A stretch of 64,000 bases of DNA from CAZMPJ01 sp964568455 (GTDB taxonomy: Bacteria; Margulisbacteria; WOR-1; O2-12-FULL-45-9): assembly GCA_964568455.1 (NCBI GenBank), contig CAZMPJ010000001.1, positions 1 to 64,000 on the forward strand, given 5' to 3'. Shown in pieces: positions 24,930-32,745 of this stretch (the stretch's first letter is position 1; every line of letters starts with the position of its first letter). Below the pieces are notes generated by a model. That model was not told where the DNA came from, did not search any database, and saw only the letters and a program-made list of their open reading frames with translations. The translations under genes and the position numbers were made by a program.

Positions 24930-26009
24930 TTAAAGGTTGGCAATAATGGCATCTGCCATTTCTTTGGTGCCAACCGCAGATGGGTCATCGCGATGAGGTT
25001 TGAGGTCATAAGTAACTGATTTTCCTTCAGCAATAACTTTGGTTACTGCCGCATTAAGTTTTTTGGCTGCTTCTTTTTCGCCAATCCAATCTAGCATTAA
25101 AACCGCAGAAAGGATCATAGCGGTTGGGTTAACCTTATTTTGTCCTTTATATTTTGGTGCGCTGCCATGGATAGCTTCAAAAACCGCAATATCTTTGCCA
25201 ATATTTGCTCCTGGAGCTACTCCCAGTCCGCCTACTAGTCCAGCACATAAGTCAGAAAGGATGTCACCGTATAGGTTTGGAAGCACCAGTACATCGTATA
25301 GCTCTGGTTTTTGCACCAACTGCATGCACATGTTATCAATTAAACGTTCTTCGTATTCAATTTTACCTTCATATTCTTTAGCCACTTCTCTAGCAGCTGC
25401 GTAAAATAATCCATCGCTAAATTTTAAAATATTAGCTTTAGTAATAGCAGTTACTTTTTTGCGATTGTGTTTAACCGCGTATTCAAAAGCAAATTTAACA
25501 ATCTTTTTCGTGCCTTCAATTGAAATAGGCTTAATACTGATGCCAGAATCAGGTCTAATTTTTTTGCCAGTAGATTTTTCAACAAACTTAATTAAATCTT
25601 TGGTTTCTTTTTTTCCGTGCTCAAATTCAATTCCCATATAAAGATCTTCAGTATTTTCTCTGACCACTACTAAATCAATATTTTCATATTTTGATTTTAC
25701 CCCTTTATAGGATTTAGTTGGTCGAAGACAGGCATAAAGATCCAGTTTTTGCCGAATAGCTACGTTAACTGATCTAAAACCTTTGCCAATGGGGGTGGTC
25801 AGTGGACCTTTAAGTGCAATCTTGTTTTTTTTGATTGATTCTAATACCTGGTCTGGGAGGGGGGTGCCGTATTTATCAATAACATCTGCTCCAGCTTCCT
25901 GCACATCCCAATTAACCTTTACTCCAGTTGCTTCCACGCATCTGCGTGCTGCTTCTGAAACTTCGGTCCCAATCCCGTCTCCGGGTATTAATGTAATGTT
26001 GTATGACAT
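24930..26009 (-). CDS. icd: NAD-dependent isocitrate dehydrogenase family protein
   Basis: 359 aa from the ATG at 26009 (MSYNITLIPGDGIG). The frame is open further upstream to 26078, but the promoter lies in between, so the shorter form is right. It is a beta-decarboxylating dehydrogenase of the ICDH/IPMDH fold. Isocitrate loop SVNVAIRQKLDLYACLRP, VVRENTEDLY, catalytic Tyr/Lys region, NLYGDILSDL and HGSAPKYKGQ. The loop sequence favours isocitrate over isopropylmalate. It heads the operon icd-yqeY-TSUP-lpd, joining two oxidative carbon-metabolism enzymes. Confidence 0.87.
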   Translation of the reverse strand: MSYNITLIPGDGIGTEVSEAARRCVEATGVKVNWDVQEAGADVIDKYGTPLPDQVLESIKKNKIALKGPLTTPIGKGFRSVNVAIRQKLDLYACLRPTKSYKGVKSKYENIDLVVVRENTEDLYMGIEFEHGKKETKDLIKFVEKSTGKKIRPDSGISIKPISIEGTKKIVKFAFEYAVKHNRKKVTAITKANILKFSDGLFYAAAREVAKEYEGKIEYEERLIDNMCMQLVQKPELYDVLVLPNLYGDILSDLCAGLVGGLGVAPGANIGKDIAVFEAIHGSAPKYKGQNKVNPTAMILSAVLMLDWIGEKEAAKKLNAAVTKVIAEGKSVTYDLKPHRDDPSAVGTKEMADAIIANL

Positions 26010-26019
26010 AAGAAATAAT

Positions 26020-26048
26020 ATTATACGTGAACTTTTACAGGTTGTCAA
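26020..26048 (-). promoter_or_regulatory. icd operon promoter (consensus sigma-70)
   Basis: On the minus strand TTGACA (26048-26043), a 17-nt spacer and TATAAT (26025-26020). The ATG comes 10 nt later, so the leader is only a few nt. Confidence 0.8.
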
Positions 26049-26063
26049 AATTTGTGGTAAAAT
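26034..26063 (+). promoter_or_regulatory. ddl-ftsQ promoter
   Basis: TTTACA (26034-26039), an 18-nt spacer and TGG-TAAAAT (-10 at 26058-26063), 9 nt before ATG 26073. It overlaps the divergent icd promoter. Confidence 0.5.
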
Positions 26064-26072
26064 AACTTTAAG

Positions 26073-27008
26073 ATGCACAATCTAAAAGATAAGAAAATCT
26101 GCGTATTGATGGGGGGAAGAAGCGGAGAGCGAGATGTTTCGCTTCGTTCCGGTAAAAATGTTTTTGATTCTCTAAAAAGACAAGGCTTTAATGTTATTTT
26201 TATGGACATTGAAGATGACATGATTCCTAAGTTAAAGAAAAGAAAGATTGATTTAGTTTACATTGCTTTGCATGGCCGCTATGGTGAAGATGGGGTAGTG
26301 CAGGGTATGTTGGAAATTGCCAATATTCCTTACACTGGTTCTAAGGTTTTGGCTTCTGCCTTGGCCATGAATAAGCTAGCTTCCAAAAGAATTTTTAACG
26401 CTTTAAAAGTTCCTACTCCCCATTATATGGCAATCGATATTAATAGTGATGTTGAAAAAGAAGCGGAAAAAATTAAAAAACAATTTACCTTTCCTTTAAT
26501 CTTAAAACCAACTTCCGAAGGCTCAAGTCTTGGAGTTTCCTTGATTAAGAATAAAGAAAGTTTTTTAGAGATCTTAAAAACTACTGTAGATGAATATAAA
26601 GATGTTTTTGTGGAAGAATATATTGAAGGAACAGAAATTACCGTCGGAGTAATTGGCACTTGGAAAGATGTGCAAGCCCTGCCGGTTTTAGAATTAGTGC
26701 CGCACAATGAATTTTATGATTTCGAATCAAAATATACTGCCGGCATGACTGATTTTATTCTGCCAGCCCGCTTACCAGAAAACATTTATAAAAAAGCGCA
26801 GGAAATAGCCTTAGCCGCCCACAAAGCCTTGGGTTGTTATGGGCTTTGCCGAGTTGACATGATTGTAGGCAAGGATAATATTCCCTACGTGCATGATGTA
26901 AATACTATTCCCGGCATGACGGACCAGTCTGATCTTCCGGCCCAGGCCAAGCATGCGGGAATTTCTTTTGACCAGTTAGTTCTCAAGATACTTGAGAGCG
27001 CTTTTTAA
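26073..27008 (+). CDS. ddl: D-alanine--D-alanine ligase
   Basis: A 311-aa ATP-grasp ligase making the D-Ala-D-Ala dipeptide of peptidoglycan. N-terminal GGRSGERDVSLRSG, HGRYGEDGVVQGMLE, the ATP-grasp lysine segment ILKPTSEGSSLGV, and metal ligands in VHDVNTIPGMT. It begins the ddl-ftsQ-ftsZ cluster; ftsQ starts at the base after its stop. The presence of ddl and ftsQZ together indicates a walled cell with standard division. Confidence 0.95.
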   Translation: MHNLKDKKICVLMGGRSGERDVSLRSGKNVFDSLKRQGFNVIFMDIEDDMIPKLKKRKIDLVYIALHGRYGEDGVVQGMLEIANIPYTGSKVLASALAMNKLASKRIFNALKVPTPHYMAIDINSDVEKEAEKIKKQFTFPLILKPTSEGSSLGVSLIKNKESFLEILKTTVDEYKDVFVEEYIEGTEITVGVIGTWKDVQALPVLELVPHNEFYDFESKYTAGMTDFILPARLPENIYKKAQEIALAAHKALGCYGLCRVDMIVGKDNIPYVHDVNTIPGMTDQSDLPAQAKHAGISFDQLVLKILESAF

Positions 27009-27770
27009 ATGGCAAAGAAAAAAAAGAGAATAAGAAAAAAGAAACCTCTACAGATTAGATTTTTTACCTTCTTGATTTTTCTGGCAATTTTAATTTTTGG
27101 TGGTATTTATGTGATCCAACTCCCAATTTTTGAAATTAGAGAAGTAGTGGTTAATGGTTGCGGCATGCTTGCTCCTGAAGAGATAAGGGCTTTAGCTGGA
27201 GTGCCTCTGTCCGAAAATTTATTTTTTGCTAATTTATCTCGCGCGCGATCAAACTTAAAAAAAGTTACTCCCATAAAAAAAGCTAGCTTCTACCGTATTC
27301 CGCCGGCAACTATTTTAATTAATATTGAAGAAAGAGAGCCAATGGCTGCCATTATTTTCCCCCAGCGTTCAATTATTATTGATGAGGAAGGGATAGTTCT
27401 AAATCGTAATCCCAATCTTCGTTTGGATATAACTAATGTTGAAGAGTTGCCAGTGGTAACAGGTATGCGGCAGAGCGATATTTGGCAAAAGGATCGTATT
27501 GATAGTAAAGCTGCCCAAGTAGTATCAGACATTATTAATAAACTGTCTCCTTATCTGGAATTACGCAGCATGCAGATTGAGCTGGGGAATTTATCTAAGA
27601 TCAATTTTTTATTAGATGATTTGCTAAAAGTAAAAGTAGGGGACGCAAATAACATTTCTAAAAAAATGGGAGTGTTTCAAACCTTATTGCCGGAAATTGC
27701 GGGTAAATGGGATCGGGTTATCTATGTGGATGTGCGCTATCCAGACTACCCGGTAATTAAGTTCAAATAA
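27009..27770 (+). CDS. ftsQ: Cell division protein FtsQ (POTRA domain)
   Basis: A 253-aa bitopic inner-membrane protein. There is a very basic cytoplasmic tail (residues 1-20), one membrane helix (about 22-45), then the POTRA domain starting IFEIREVVVNGCGMLAPEEIRALAG, and the FtsQ beta domain. It links FtsZ-ring assembly with septal wall synthesis via FtsB/FtsL. It directly abuts ddl and precedes ftsZ. FtsA is not in the window. Confidence 0.9.
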   Translation: MAKKKKRIRKKKPLQIRFFTFLIFLAILIFGGIYVIQLPIFEIREVVVNGCGMLAPEEIRALAGVPLSENLFFANLSRARSNLKKVTPIKKASFYRIPPATILINIEEREPMAAIIFPQRSIIIDEEGIVLNRNPNLRLDITNVEELPVVTGMRQSDIWQKDRIDSKAAQVVSDIINKLSPYLELRSMQIELGNLSKINFLLDDLLKVKVGDANNISKKMGVFQTLLPEIAGKWDRVIYVDVRYPDYPVIKFK

Positions 27771-27790
27771 TTTGATTTTAAGAAAGGGTA

Positions 27791-27799
27791 TGATACAAT
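27791..27799 (+). promoter_or_regulatory. Extended -10 promoter of ftsZ
   Basis: TGA-TACAAT ends 8 nt before ATG 27808, giving ftsZ its own leaderless transcript in addition to readthrough from ddl-ftsQ. Confidence 0.5.
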
Positions 27800-27807
27800 A
27801 ATCGCAT

Positions 27808-28869
27808 ATGATGATGAATGAGCGCAACGGTCAGAGTTTTGCGACTATAAAAGTGCTTGGTATTGGTGGTGGTGGAACTAACGCGGTCAATCGCATGATT
27901 GGTAGTGGCGTTAAGGGAGTTGAGTTTTGGGGAGTAAACACTGATGCTCAAGCTTTAAACGTTTCTTTAGCTGACCACAAACTACAAATCGGCGGAAAAC
28001 TTACCAAAGGTCTTGGCGCAGGAGCTAATCCTGATACGGGACAAAAAGCTGCCGAAGAATCGCGTGAAGATATCAAAGCTGCGCTAGACGGTGCAGACAT
28101 GGTTTTTATAACTGCTGGAATGGGTGGTGGAACGGGGACTGGTGCTTCTCCTGTAATTGCAGAAGTGGCTAAAGAGGTTGGTTGTTTAACAGTCGGCGTA
28201 GTTACCAAACCATTTCGTTTTGAAGGTCCGGTCAGAATTTCTCAAGCTGAAACCGGTGTGGCCATGCTGAAAGAAAAAGTCGACGCTTTAATTGTTATTC
28301 CTAACGACAAATTACTCCATGTAGTTGAAAGAAAAACTTCTATTATTGAAGCCTTTAAAATTGCCGATGATGTTTTGCGCCAGGGAGTAAAAGGCATTTC
28401 CGATTTAATCACGGTTCCTGGCTTAATTAACTTAGACTTTGCTGACGTGCGCACTATTATGTATGAAGCTGGTTCAGCTATGATGGGGATTGGTACTGCT
28501 TCTGGCGAAAACCGGGCAGTGGAAGCAGCTGAAGCAGCAATTTCTTCACCGTTACTTGAAGAAACTATTACCGGAGCTAAAGGAGTTATCTTTAATGTTA
28601 CCGGTGGTTCTGATTTAACCTTGTATGAGGTTAATGAAGCCGCTGAAGTTATTTATAATGCAGTTGACCCAGATGCTAATATTATTTTTGGTGCGGTGAT
28701 CGATGAAAAATTGCAAGGTGATTTAACCGTTACTGTAATTGCTACTGGATTTAAACATTCACCTAAAAAAGAAAAAGAAGACCTTCCTTTTCTTCGCCCG
28801 CGTACAGCTGGCAAGCCTAATTTAAATGGTAATAAAGAGCGGATTGAACTGCCACCGTTTATGAGATGA
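27808..28869 (+). CDS. ftsZ: Cell division protein FtsZ
   Basis: 353-aa tubulin-like GTPase forming the division ring. GIGGGGTNAVNRMI, the tubulin signature GGGTGTGASP, and NLDFADVRTIM near residue 215 are all present. The C-terminal tail is short, ending in a conserved-peptide-like ERIELPPFMR, the site that binds FtsA/ZipA-type tethers. Three consecutive ATG codons begin the gene; the first is 8 nt after the -10 box. Length is slightly below the typical 370-390, through a shortened linker. Confidence 0.96.
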   Translation: MMMNERNGQSFATIKVLGIGGGGTNAVNRMIGSGVKGVEFWGVNTDAQALNVSLADHKLQIGGKLTKGLGAGANPDTGQKAAEESREDIKAALDGADMVFITAGMGGGTGTGASPVIAEVAKEVGCLTVGVVTKPFRFEGPVRISQAETGVAMLKEKVDALIVIPNDKLLHVVERKTSIIEAFKIADDVLRQGVKGISDLITVPGLINLDFADVRTIMYEAGSAMMGIGTASGENRAVEAAEAAISSPLLEETITGAKGVIFNVTGGSDLTLYEVNEAAEVIYNAVDPDANIIFGAVIDEKLQGDLTVTVIATGFKHSPKKEKEDLPFLRPRTAGKPNLNGNKERIELPPFMR

Positions 28870-28898
28870 GCATATCAGAGGATCAGGGGATCAGTAGG
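28870..28898 (+). repeat. Left arm of inverted repeat around the first four-helix-bundle gene
   Basis: A 29-nt arm of TCAG/GATC-rich repeat. Its reverse complement matches 29928-29956 at 24 of 29 positions by eye. More imperfect copies of the same TGAT words extend on the inner side of both arms. Confidence 0.65.
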
Positions 28899-28936
28899 AA
28901 GTGGATCAGAATAGCAGATTATCAGAAAAAATAAAA

Positions 28937-29332
28937 TTATCTTTTTGTACTTCGTTTACCTCTAACCCAGTTAATGTATCCATTGATTCCTCTGATAACT
29001 TCTTCATATCGTTCCATTAGCTCTTGACTAATAACAGGGGAAATATATTTTTTTGCTTCTAAAGCTCTTAGATGATTTTGAGTTTCTCCGGCTTCTTTTC
29101 TAGCAATATTAAAACCTTTTATTTTGTCTTGATAATAATAACTAGTATGTCCTTCTGCGATATTGTCTGGGACAGAAGAGGAAGACCTTTCAATTTGATC
29201 TCTTTTTCTAAATTGTTCGCTTCTTGGTAAACTCCTTGCTAATTTATGAATTTCAATCATTAATTGGTGCGCTTTTTGCCAAACCCATAATTTTTCAAAT
29301 CCAGCAACAAACTTGTTTTTTTCTGGTTGCAT
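28937..29332 (-). CDS. Four-helix-bundle protein (23S rRNA intervening-sequence type)
   Basis: 131 aa, all helical. Signatures are KLWVWQKAHQLMIEIHKL, RDQIERSSSSVPDNIAEG, KGFNIARKEAGETQNHL and a final helix before a basic tail. This is the S23/IVP family first seen inside 23S rRNA intervening sequences and often found dispersed in genomes of uncultivated bacteria; its function is unknown. AGGAGGTGA ribosome-binding site before the ATG. It is enclosed, with the next gene, by an inverted repeat (28870-28898 and 29928-29956). A second family member is at 46794-47153. Confidence 0.88.
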   Translation of the reverse strand: MQPEKNKFVAGFEKLWVWQKAHQLMIEIHKLARSLPRSEQFRKRDQIERSSSSVPDNIAEGHTSYYYQDKIKGFNIARKEAGETQNHLRALEAKKYISPVISQELMERYEEVIRGINGYINWVRGKRSTKR

Positions 29333-29412
29333 TTTTCACCTCCTATTATTTATATGAGCAAGGTTGTTGCCATGGTGATTCAAACGTAAAACAATCAAAA
29401 ATATGATTAAAA

Positions 29413-29428
29413 TGACCAAATCTGGTCA
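29413..29428. promoter_or_regulatory. Operator-like palindrome
   Basis: TGACCA-AATC-TGGTCA, a perfect 6-bp inverted repeat 10 nt upstream of the -10 box of the gene at 29451, in the -35 region. A regulator binding here is plausible but unidentified. Confidence 0.4.
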
Positions 29429-29435
29429 ATTCCCA

Positions 29436-29444
29436 TGTTATAAT
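29436..29444 (+). promoter_or_regulatory. Extended -10 promoter of the gene at 29451
   Basis: TGT-TATAAT ends exactly 6 nt before the ATG, so transcription should start at the A of the start codon. Confidence 0.6.
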
Positions 29445-29450
29445 TCGATT

Positions 29451-29870
29451 ATGAGAAATTTTATAATCTTCATCTTAATAATAGTAGGTTTGAGTTATGT
29501 TTATAAATTTGTCTCGGAACCAAGAATGACCCCCACTAAAACCGTGGATCACATGCTAGAGATAACCATTGGTCTTAAAAGGCCGGTTCCAGATAAAATA
29601 AAAAAGGAAATTGAAAAATATTGCTTTAGCAAGCCTGTAATAGTAAAAGTTTTATTTATTTCTAATTTGATTGATATAAAAAGCTACAAATTATTAAAAG
29701 AGACAATTGATGGTAGCGAGGCTAAGGTAGATGTTGAATTTACTCCAGTTGGCATCCCTTCAGTTTTGGAGCCGACCAAAGAACTAGCCATGCGCAAGCG
29801 TTATAATACCTATAGTTTAAGAAAAGGTTTTGGTAAATGGGTAATTATGGATGTGAGGCGTACAAGATAG
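29451..29870 (+). CDS. Membrane-anchored hypothetical protein, 139 aa
   Basis: No family recognised. One N-terminal membrane helix (residues 3-20, FIIFILIIVGLSYVYKF), then a mixed alpha/beta domain with many Lys/Arg. The frame is open to 29403, but the promoter lies between, so ATG 29451 is preferred as a leaderless start. It lies, with the four-helix-bundle gene, between the two arms of the inverted repeat. The C-terminal domain could face the periplasm. Confidence 0.6.
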   Translation: MRNFIIFILIIVGLSYVYKFVSEPRMTPTKTVDHMLEITIGLKRPVPDKIKKEIEKYCFSKPVIVKVLFISNLIDIKSYKLLKETIDGSEAKVDVEFTPVGIPSVLEPTKELAMRKRYNTYSLRKGFGKWVIMDVRRTR

Positions 29871-29927
29871 GAGAAAACGGTATTAATAGAACAGAAAAAT
29901 CTGATTCTCTGATTTACTGATATCCTG

Positions 29928-29956
29928 CCTACTGATTCTCTGATCTACTGATATAC
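29928..29956 (-). repeat. Right arm of inverted repeat around the first four-helix-bundle gene
   Basis: Inverted partner of 28870-28898. Further CTGATTCTCTGAT-type units precede it from about 29900. Confidence 0.65.
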
Positions 29957-29987
29957 TTTTCCCATTGCCCAATATTGTATATTCGGT

Positions 29988-29993
29988 TATAAT
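29988..29993 (+). promoter_or_regulatory. -10 box of pckG
   Basis: TATAAT followed by a short leader with GGAGG before ATG 30014. Confidence 0.5.
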
Positions 29994-30013
29994 GATCTCT
30001 TGGAGGAAAAATT

Positions 30014-31870
30014 ATGAAATTATTAAAAGAAAAATGTGGAGAGAAAAATTATAAGAAGTTATTGGATTTAAACAATCCCCATGTGCTGGCTTTGGTAGCC
30101 AAATATGTGGAGCATTGTAATCCAGCTTCGGTTTTTGTGCGGACTGATTCTGCCGAAGACGCACAATATATTAAAGATAAAACCATTGAGAACGGAGAAG
30201 AAAAAAAGCTTAAAACAAAAGGTCACACTATTCACTTTGATAGTTTTTTTGATCAAGCTAGAGATAAAGCCAATACTAAGTATCTTCTTCCACCAGGGGT
30301 AGATCTTGGTGCCAATATCAATTCAACAGATCGAGAAGCAGGGCTTAAAGAAGTACATGGTTATTTAAAAAATAGCATGCAAGGCAAAGAAATGTATGTT
30401 TGTTTTTTCTGTTTAGGTCCGACCAACTCTGAGTTTTCCATTCCTGCTTTGCAAATAACTGATTCTAGCTATGTTATTCATTCTGAAGATATTCTCTATC
30501 GCAGCGGGTATGAACAATTTAAGAAAAAAGGCAATTCTGAAGACTTTTTTAGATACGTGCATACTGCTGGTGAATTAGAAAATGGAGTCAGTAAAAATAT
30601 TGATAAGCGCAGAGTCTATATAGATTTACAAGAAAAGATTGTTTTTAGTACTAATACTCAATACGCGGGAAATACCGTTGGCCTTAAAAAACTTTCTCTG
30701 CGGCTAGCTATTGCTAAAGCTGCCAAAGAAGGCTGGTTGGCAGAGCATATGTTTCTTATGGGAGTACATGGTTCAAAAGACAGGGTTACTTATTTTAGCG
30801 GAGCTTTTCCTAGTGCTTGCGGTAAGACCTCTACTTCTATGGTAGAAGGAGAATCTATTATTGGTGATGATATTGCTTATTTAAGAAACAAAAAAGGGGC
30901 TCTTTATGCTGCCAATGTTGAAAGCGGAATATTTGGAATTATCCGTGATGTTAACCCAAAAGACGATCCAGTAATCTACAAAGTATTAAATACACCTGGC
31001 GAAGTGATTTTTTCTAATATTCTAATAGTTGATGGTGGTATCCCGCGCTGGTTAGGGGACGAAAAGGAGCTTCCTCAAAAAGGAATTAATTATTCTGGTC
31101 AATGGATGACAGGTAAAAAAGATCAAAAAGGCAATGAAATCAAGTTTGCCCATATGAATGCCAGATATACGATCAAGATTAGCGCTTTGGCAAATCGTGA
31201 TCCAAAAGCTGATGATCCGAGTGGAGTAGAAGTGGGTGGAGTGATTTATGGTGGCCGAGATTCTGATACTTGGGTCCCGGTTCGACAAGCTTTTAATTGG
31301 CAACATGGCGTGCTTACCATGGGGGCAATTTTAGAATCTGAAACTACTGCTGCTACTCTGGGCAAAGCTGGCGTGCGTAAGTTTAATCTTATGTCAAACC
31401 TTGATTTTGTGGCTATTCCACTTGGGGCTTATATTAATAACTATTTAGAGTTTGGCAAAAACCTTAAAAAAGTGCCGGATATTTTTGCAGTTAACTATTT
31501 CTTAAAAGATAAAGAAGGTAATTATATTAGCGCCAAAGATGATAAACGAGTTTGGCTTAAGTGGATGGAGCTGCGAGTGCATAATGAAGTTGAAGCTATT
31601 GAAACTCCTTTAGGCTATATTCCAAAATATGCTGATTTGAAAAAATTATTTCAGCAAGTGCTTAAACGTGATTATTCGGAAAAACTTTATGAAGAACAGT
31701 TTAAGTTAAGAATCCCGGAAAATCTGGATAAAATCAAAAGAATTAAAGATGTTTACGCTAAAATCCCTAATACCCCTAAGGTTTTATTTGATACTCTTGA
31801 TAAAGAACAAATAAAATTAGAAGAATTAAGGAAAAAATCAGGAGACTACGTGATCCCCAAGGCCTTATAG
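30014..31870 (+). CDS. pckG: Phosphoenolpyruvate carboxykinase (GTP)
   Basis: 618 aa, the normal size for the GTP enzyme, interconverting oxaloacetate + GTP and PEP + GDP + CO2. The kinase-1a loop is SGAFPSACGKTSTSM with the reactive cysteine of the GTP class. The kinase-2 IGDDIAYL segment, the guanine-contact region and FNWQHGVLTMGA are also visible. An anaerobe could run it either way (gluconeogenic or anaplerotic). Single gene with a good GGAGG Shine-Dalgarno. The stop overlaps the convergent arfB-like gene by 6 bases. Confidence 0.95.
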   Translation: MKLLKEKCGEKNYKKLLDLNNPHVLALVAKYVEHCNPASVFVRTDSAEDAQYIKDKTIENGEEKKLKTKGHTIHFDSFFDQARDKANTKYLLPPGVDLGANINSTDREAGLKEVHGYLKNSMQGKEMYVCFFCLGPTNSEFSIPALQITDSSYVIHSEDILYRSGYEQFKKKGNSEDFFRYVHTAGELENGVSKNIDKRRVYIDLQEKIVFSTNTQYAGNTVGLKKLSLRLAIAKAAKEGWLAEHMFLMGVHGSKDRVTYFSGAFPSACGKTSTSMVEGESIIGDDIAYLRNKKGALYAANVESGIFGIIRDVNPKDDPVIYKVLNTPGEVIFSNILIVDGGIPRWLGDEKELPQKGINYSGQWMTGKKDQKGNEIKFAHMNARYTIKISALANRDPKADDPSGVEVGGVIYGGRDSDTWVPVRQAFNWQHGVLTMGAILESETTAATLGKAGVRKFNLMSNLDFVAIPLGAYINNYLEFGKNLKKVPDIFAVNYFLKDKEGNYISAKDDKRVWLKWMELRVHNEVEAIETPLGYIPKYADLKKLFQQVLKRDYSEKLYEEQFKLRIPENLDKIKRIKDVYAKIPNTPKVLFDTLDKEQIKLEELRKKSGDYVIPKAL

Positions 31871-32284
31871 TAGATCGTCCCGATTAATTTTGCGTGATTT
31901 CTTTTTTCGAGAAGTTATTTTTTTCTGCTTGAGAATTTTTTCTTTGGCTCGTTTTGATCTTTTTCTTTTTTGCCGGCGGATTTTTTCAACCTTTTTTTGT
32001 CGTTCAGATTTAATTTTTAGCATTTGCTCTTCAATTTTTTCAGCTAAAAGGCGCCAGGCTAAAAAGCGATTTAGGGCTTGGGAGCGCTCTTTACCACATT
32101 TAACCTCAATCCCGCTTGGAATATGTTTTAAATAAACGCAGCTAGAAGTTTTATTAACATTTTGCCCGCCTGGTCCGCTGGAGCGGATAAATTTTTCAAT
32201 TACATCTTTTTCTTTGATGTTTAATTTATCCAAGCGTCTTTGTAATTGCTCTTGTTTTTGTGGATTTACCGGAAAATTTATCAT
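31865..32284 (-). CDS. arfB: Release-factor-like peptidyl-tRNA hydrolase (ArfB/YaeJ type)
   Basis: 139 aa. It has the class I release factor catalytic loop GPGGQNVNKTSS (GGQ) but no codon-recognition domains. The C-terminal third is a strongly basic helix (KRSKRAKEKILKQKK), as in ArfB, which inserts into the mRNA channel to rescue stalled ribosomes. The start is leaderless: TGC-TATAAT ends 7 nt before the ATG. Length matches ArfB (140). Confidence 0.85.
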   Translation of the reverse strand: MINFPVNPQKQEQLQRRLDKLNIKEKDVIEKFIRSSGPGGQNVNKTSSCVYLKHIPSGIEVKCGKERSQALNRFLAWRLLAEKIEEQMLKIKSERQKKVEKIRRQKRKRSKRAKEKILKQKKITSRKKKSRKINRDDLL

Positions 32285-32291
32285 GCTTAAA

Positions 32292-32300
32292 ATTATAGCA
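32292..32300 (-). promoter_or_regulatory. Extended -10 promoter of the arfB-like gene
   Basis: Minus-strand TGC-TATAAT, 7 nt before the ATG. Confidence 0.6.
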
Positions 32301-32318
32301 TATTAGTTAGCAAAGGGT

Positions 32319-32324
32319 TATAAT
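32319..32324 (+). promoter_or_regulatory. -10 box of the pilin at 32339
   Basis: TATAAT, 14 nt before the ATG, no clear Shine-Dalgarno. Confidence 0.45.
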
Positions 32325-32338
32325 ATCCCTATTAAACA

Positions 32339-32743
32339 ATGAAAAATAAAGGCCATGCCTGCCGGCAGGCAGGCTTCACTTTAATTGAAATAATAGTAGC
32401 TACGGCAATAATGCTGGTTTTTTTATCGGTTGGAGTGGTTGTTTTTGTTAATAGCAGTAATTTAACTAAAAAGTCGGAAACACTTACCATTGCACAGTCC
32501 TTAGCGCAGGGTAAAATGGAAGAAAGTTTGGCTAAAAACTTTACTGATATTTCAAGTGAGGCTAAAACCGCCTTTTCTCAAGAATTTAGCGATTATAATT
32601 ATGAAATAGCGGTTATTTTTGTGACAGGGGAGGCATTGGATGTTCCTGTTTCTCTATCTGATTACAAAAAAATCACAATTAAAGTTTATAATAATAAGTT
32701 GCAAAGTCCAGTTCAATTTGACACAATAAAGGTTAATCTTTAA
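32339..32743 (+). CDS. Type IV prepilin-like protein (PilV/GspI type)
   Basis: 134 aa with a class III signal: G-FTLIEIIVATAIMLVFLSVGVVVFV. Cleavage by prepilin peptidase falls between Gly and Phe, with Glu at +5. The leader itself (MKNKGHACRQAG) is encoded by a perfect palindrome plus copy (32357-32374), a repeat insertion into the leader peptide. The mature part resembles minor pilins, with a KMEESL segment after the helix. It lies far from the main pilus locus; a secretin fragment is 3.5 kb downstream on the same strand. Confidence 0.8.
   Translation: MKNKGHACRQAGFTLIEIIVATAIMLVFLSVGVVVFVNSSNLTKKSETLTIAQSLAQGKMEESLAKNFTDISSEAKTAFSQEFSDYNYEIAVIFVTGEALDVPVSLSDYKKITIKVYNNKLQSPVQFDTIKVNL
32357..32374. 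repeat. GC-rich palindromic micro-repeat in the prepilin leader
   Basis: GCCTGCCGGCAGGC (perfect 14-bp palindrome) followed by AGGC. It encodes the ACRQAG part of the leader and stands out in AT-rich surroundings. Confidence 0.75.
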
Positions 32744-32745
32744 TT

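Noticed and set aside
25039..25404. 121-codon plus-strand ORF opposite icd
   Set aside because: Shadow frame of a conserved enzyme, without promoter or homology pattern.
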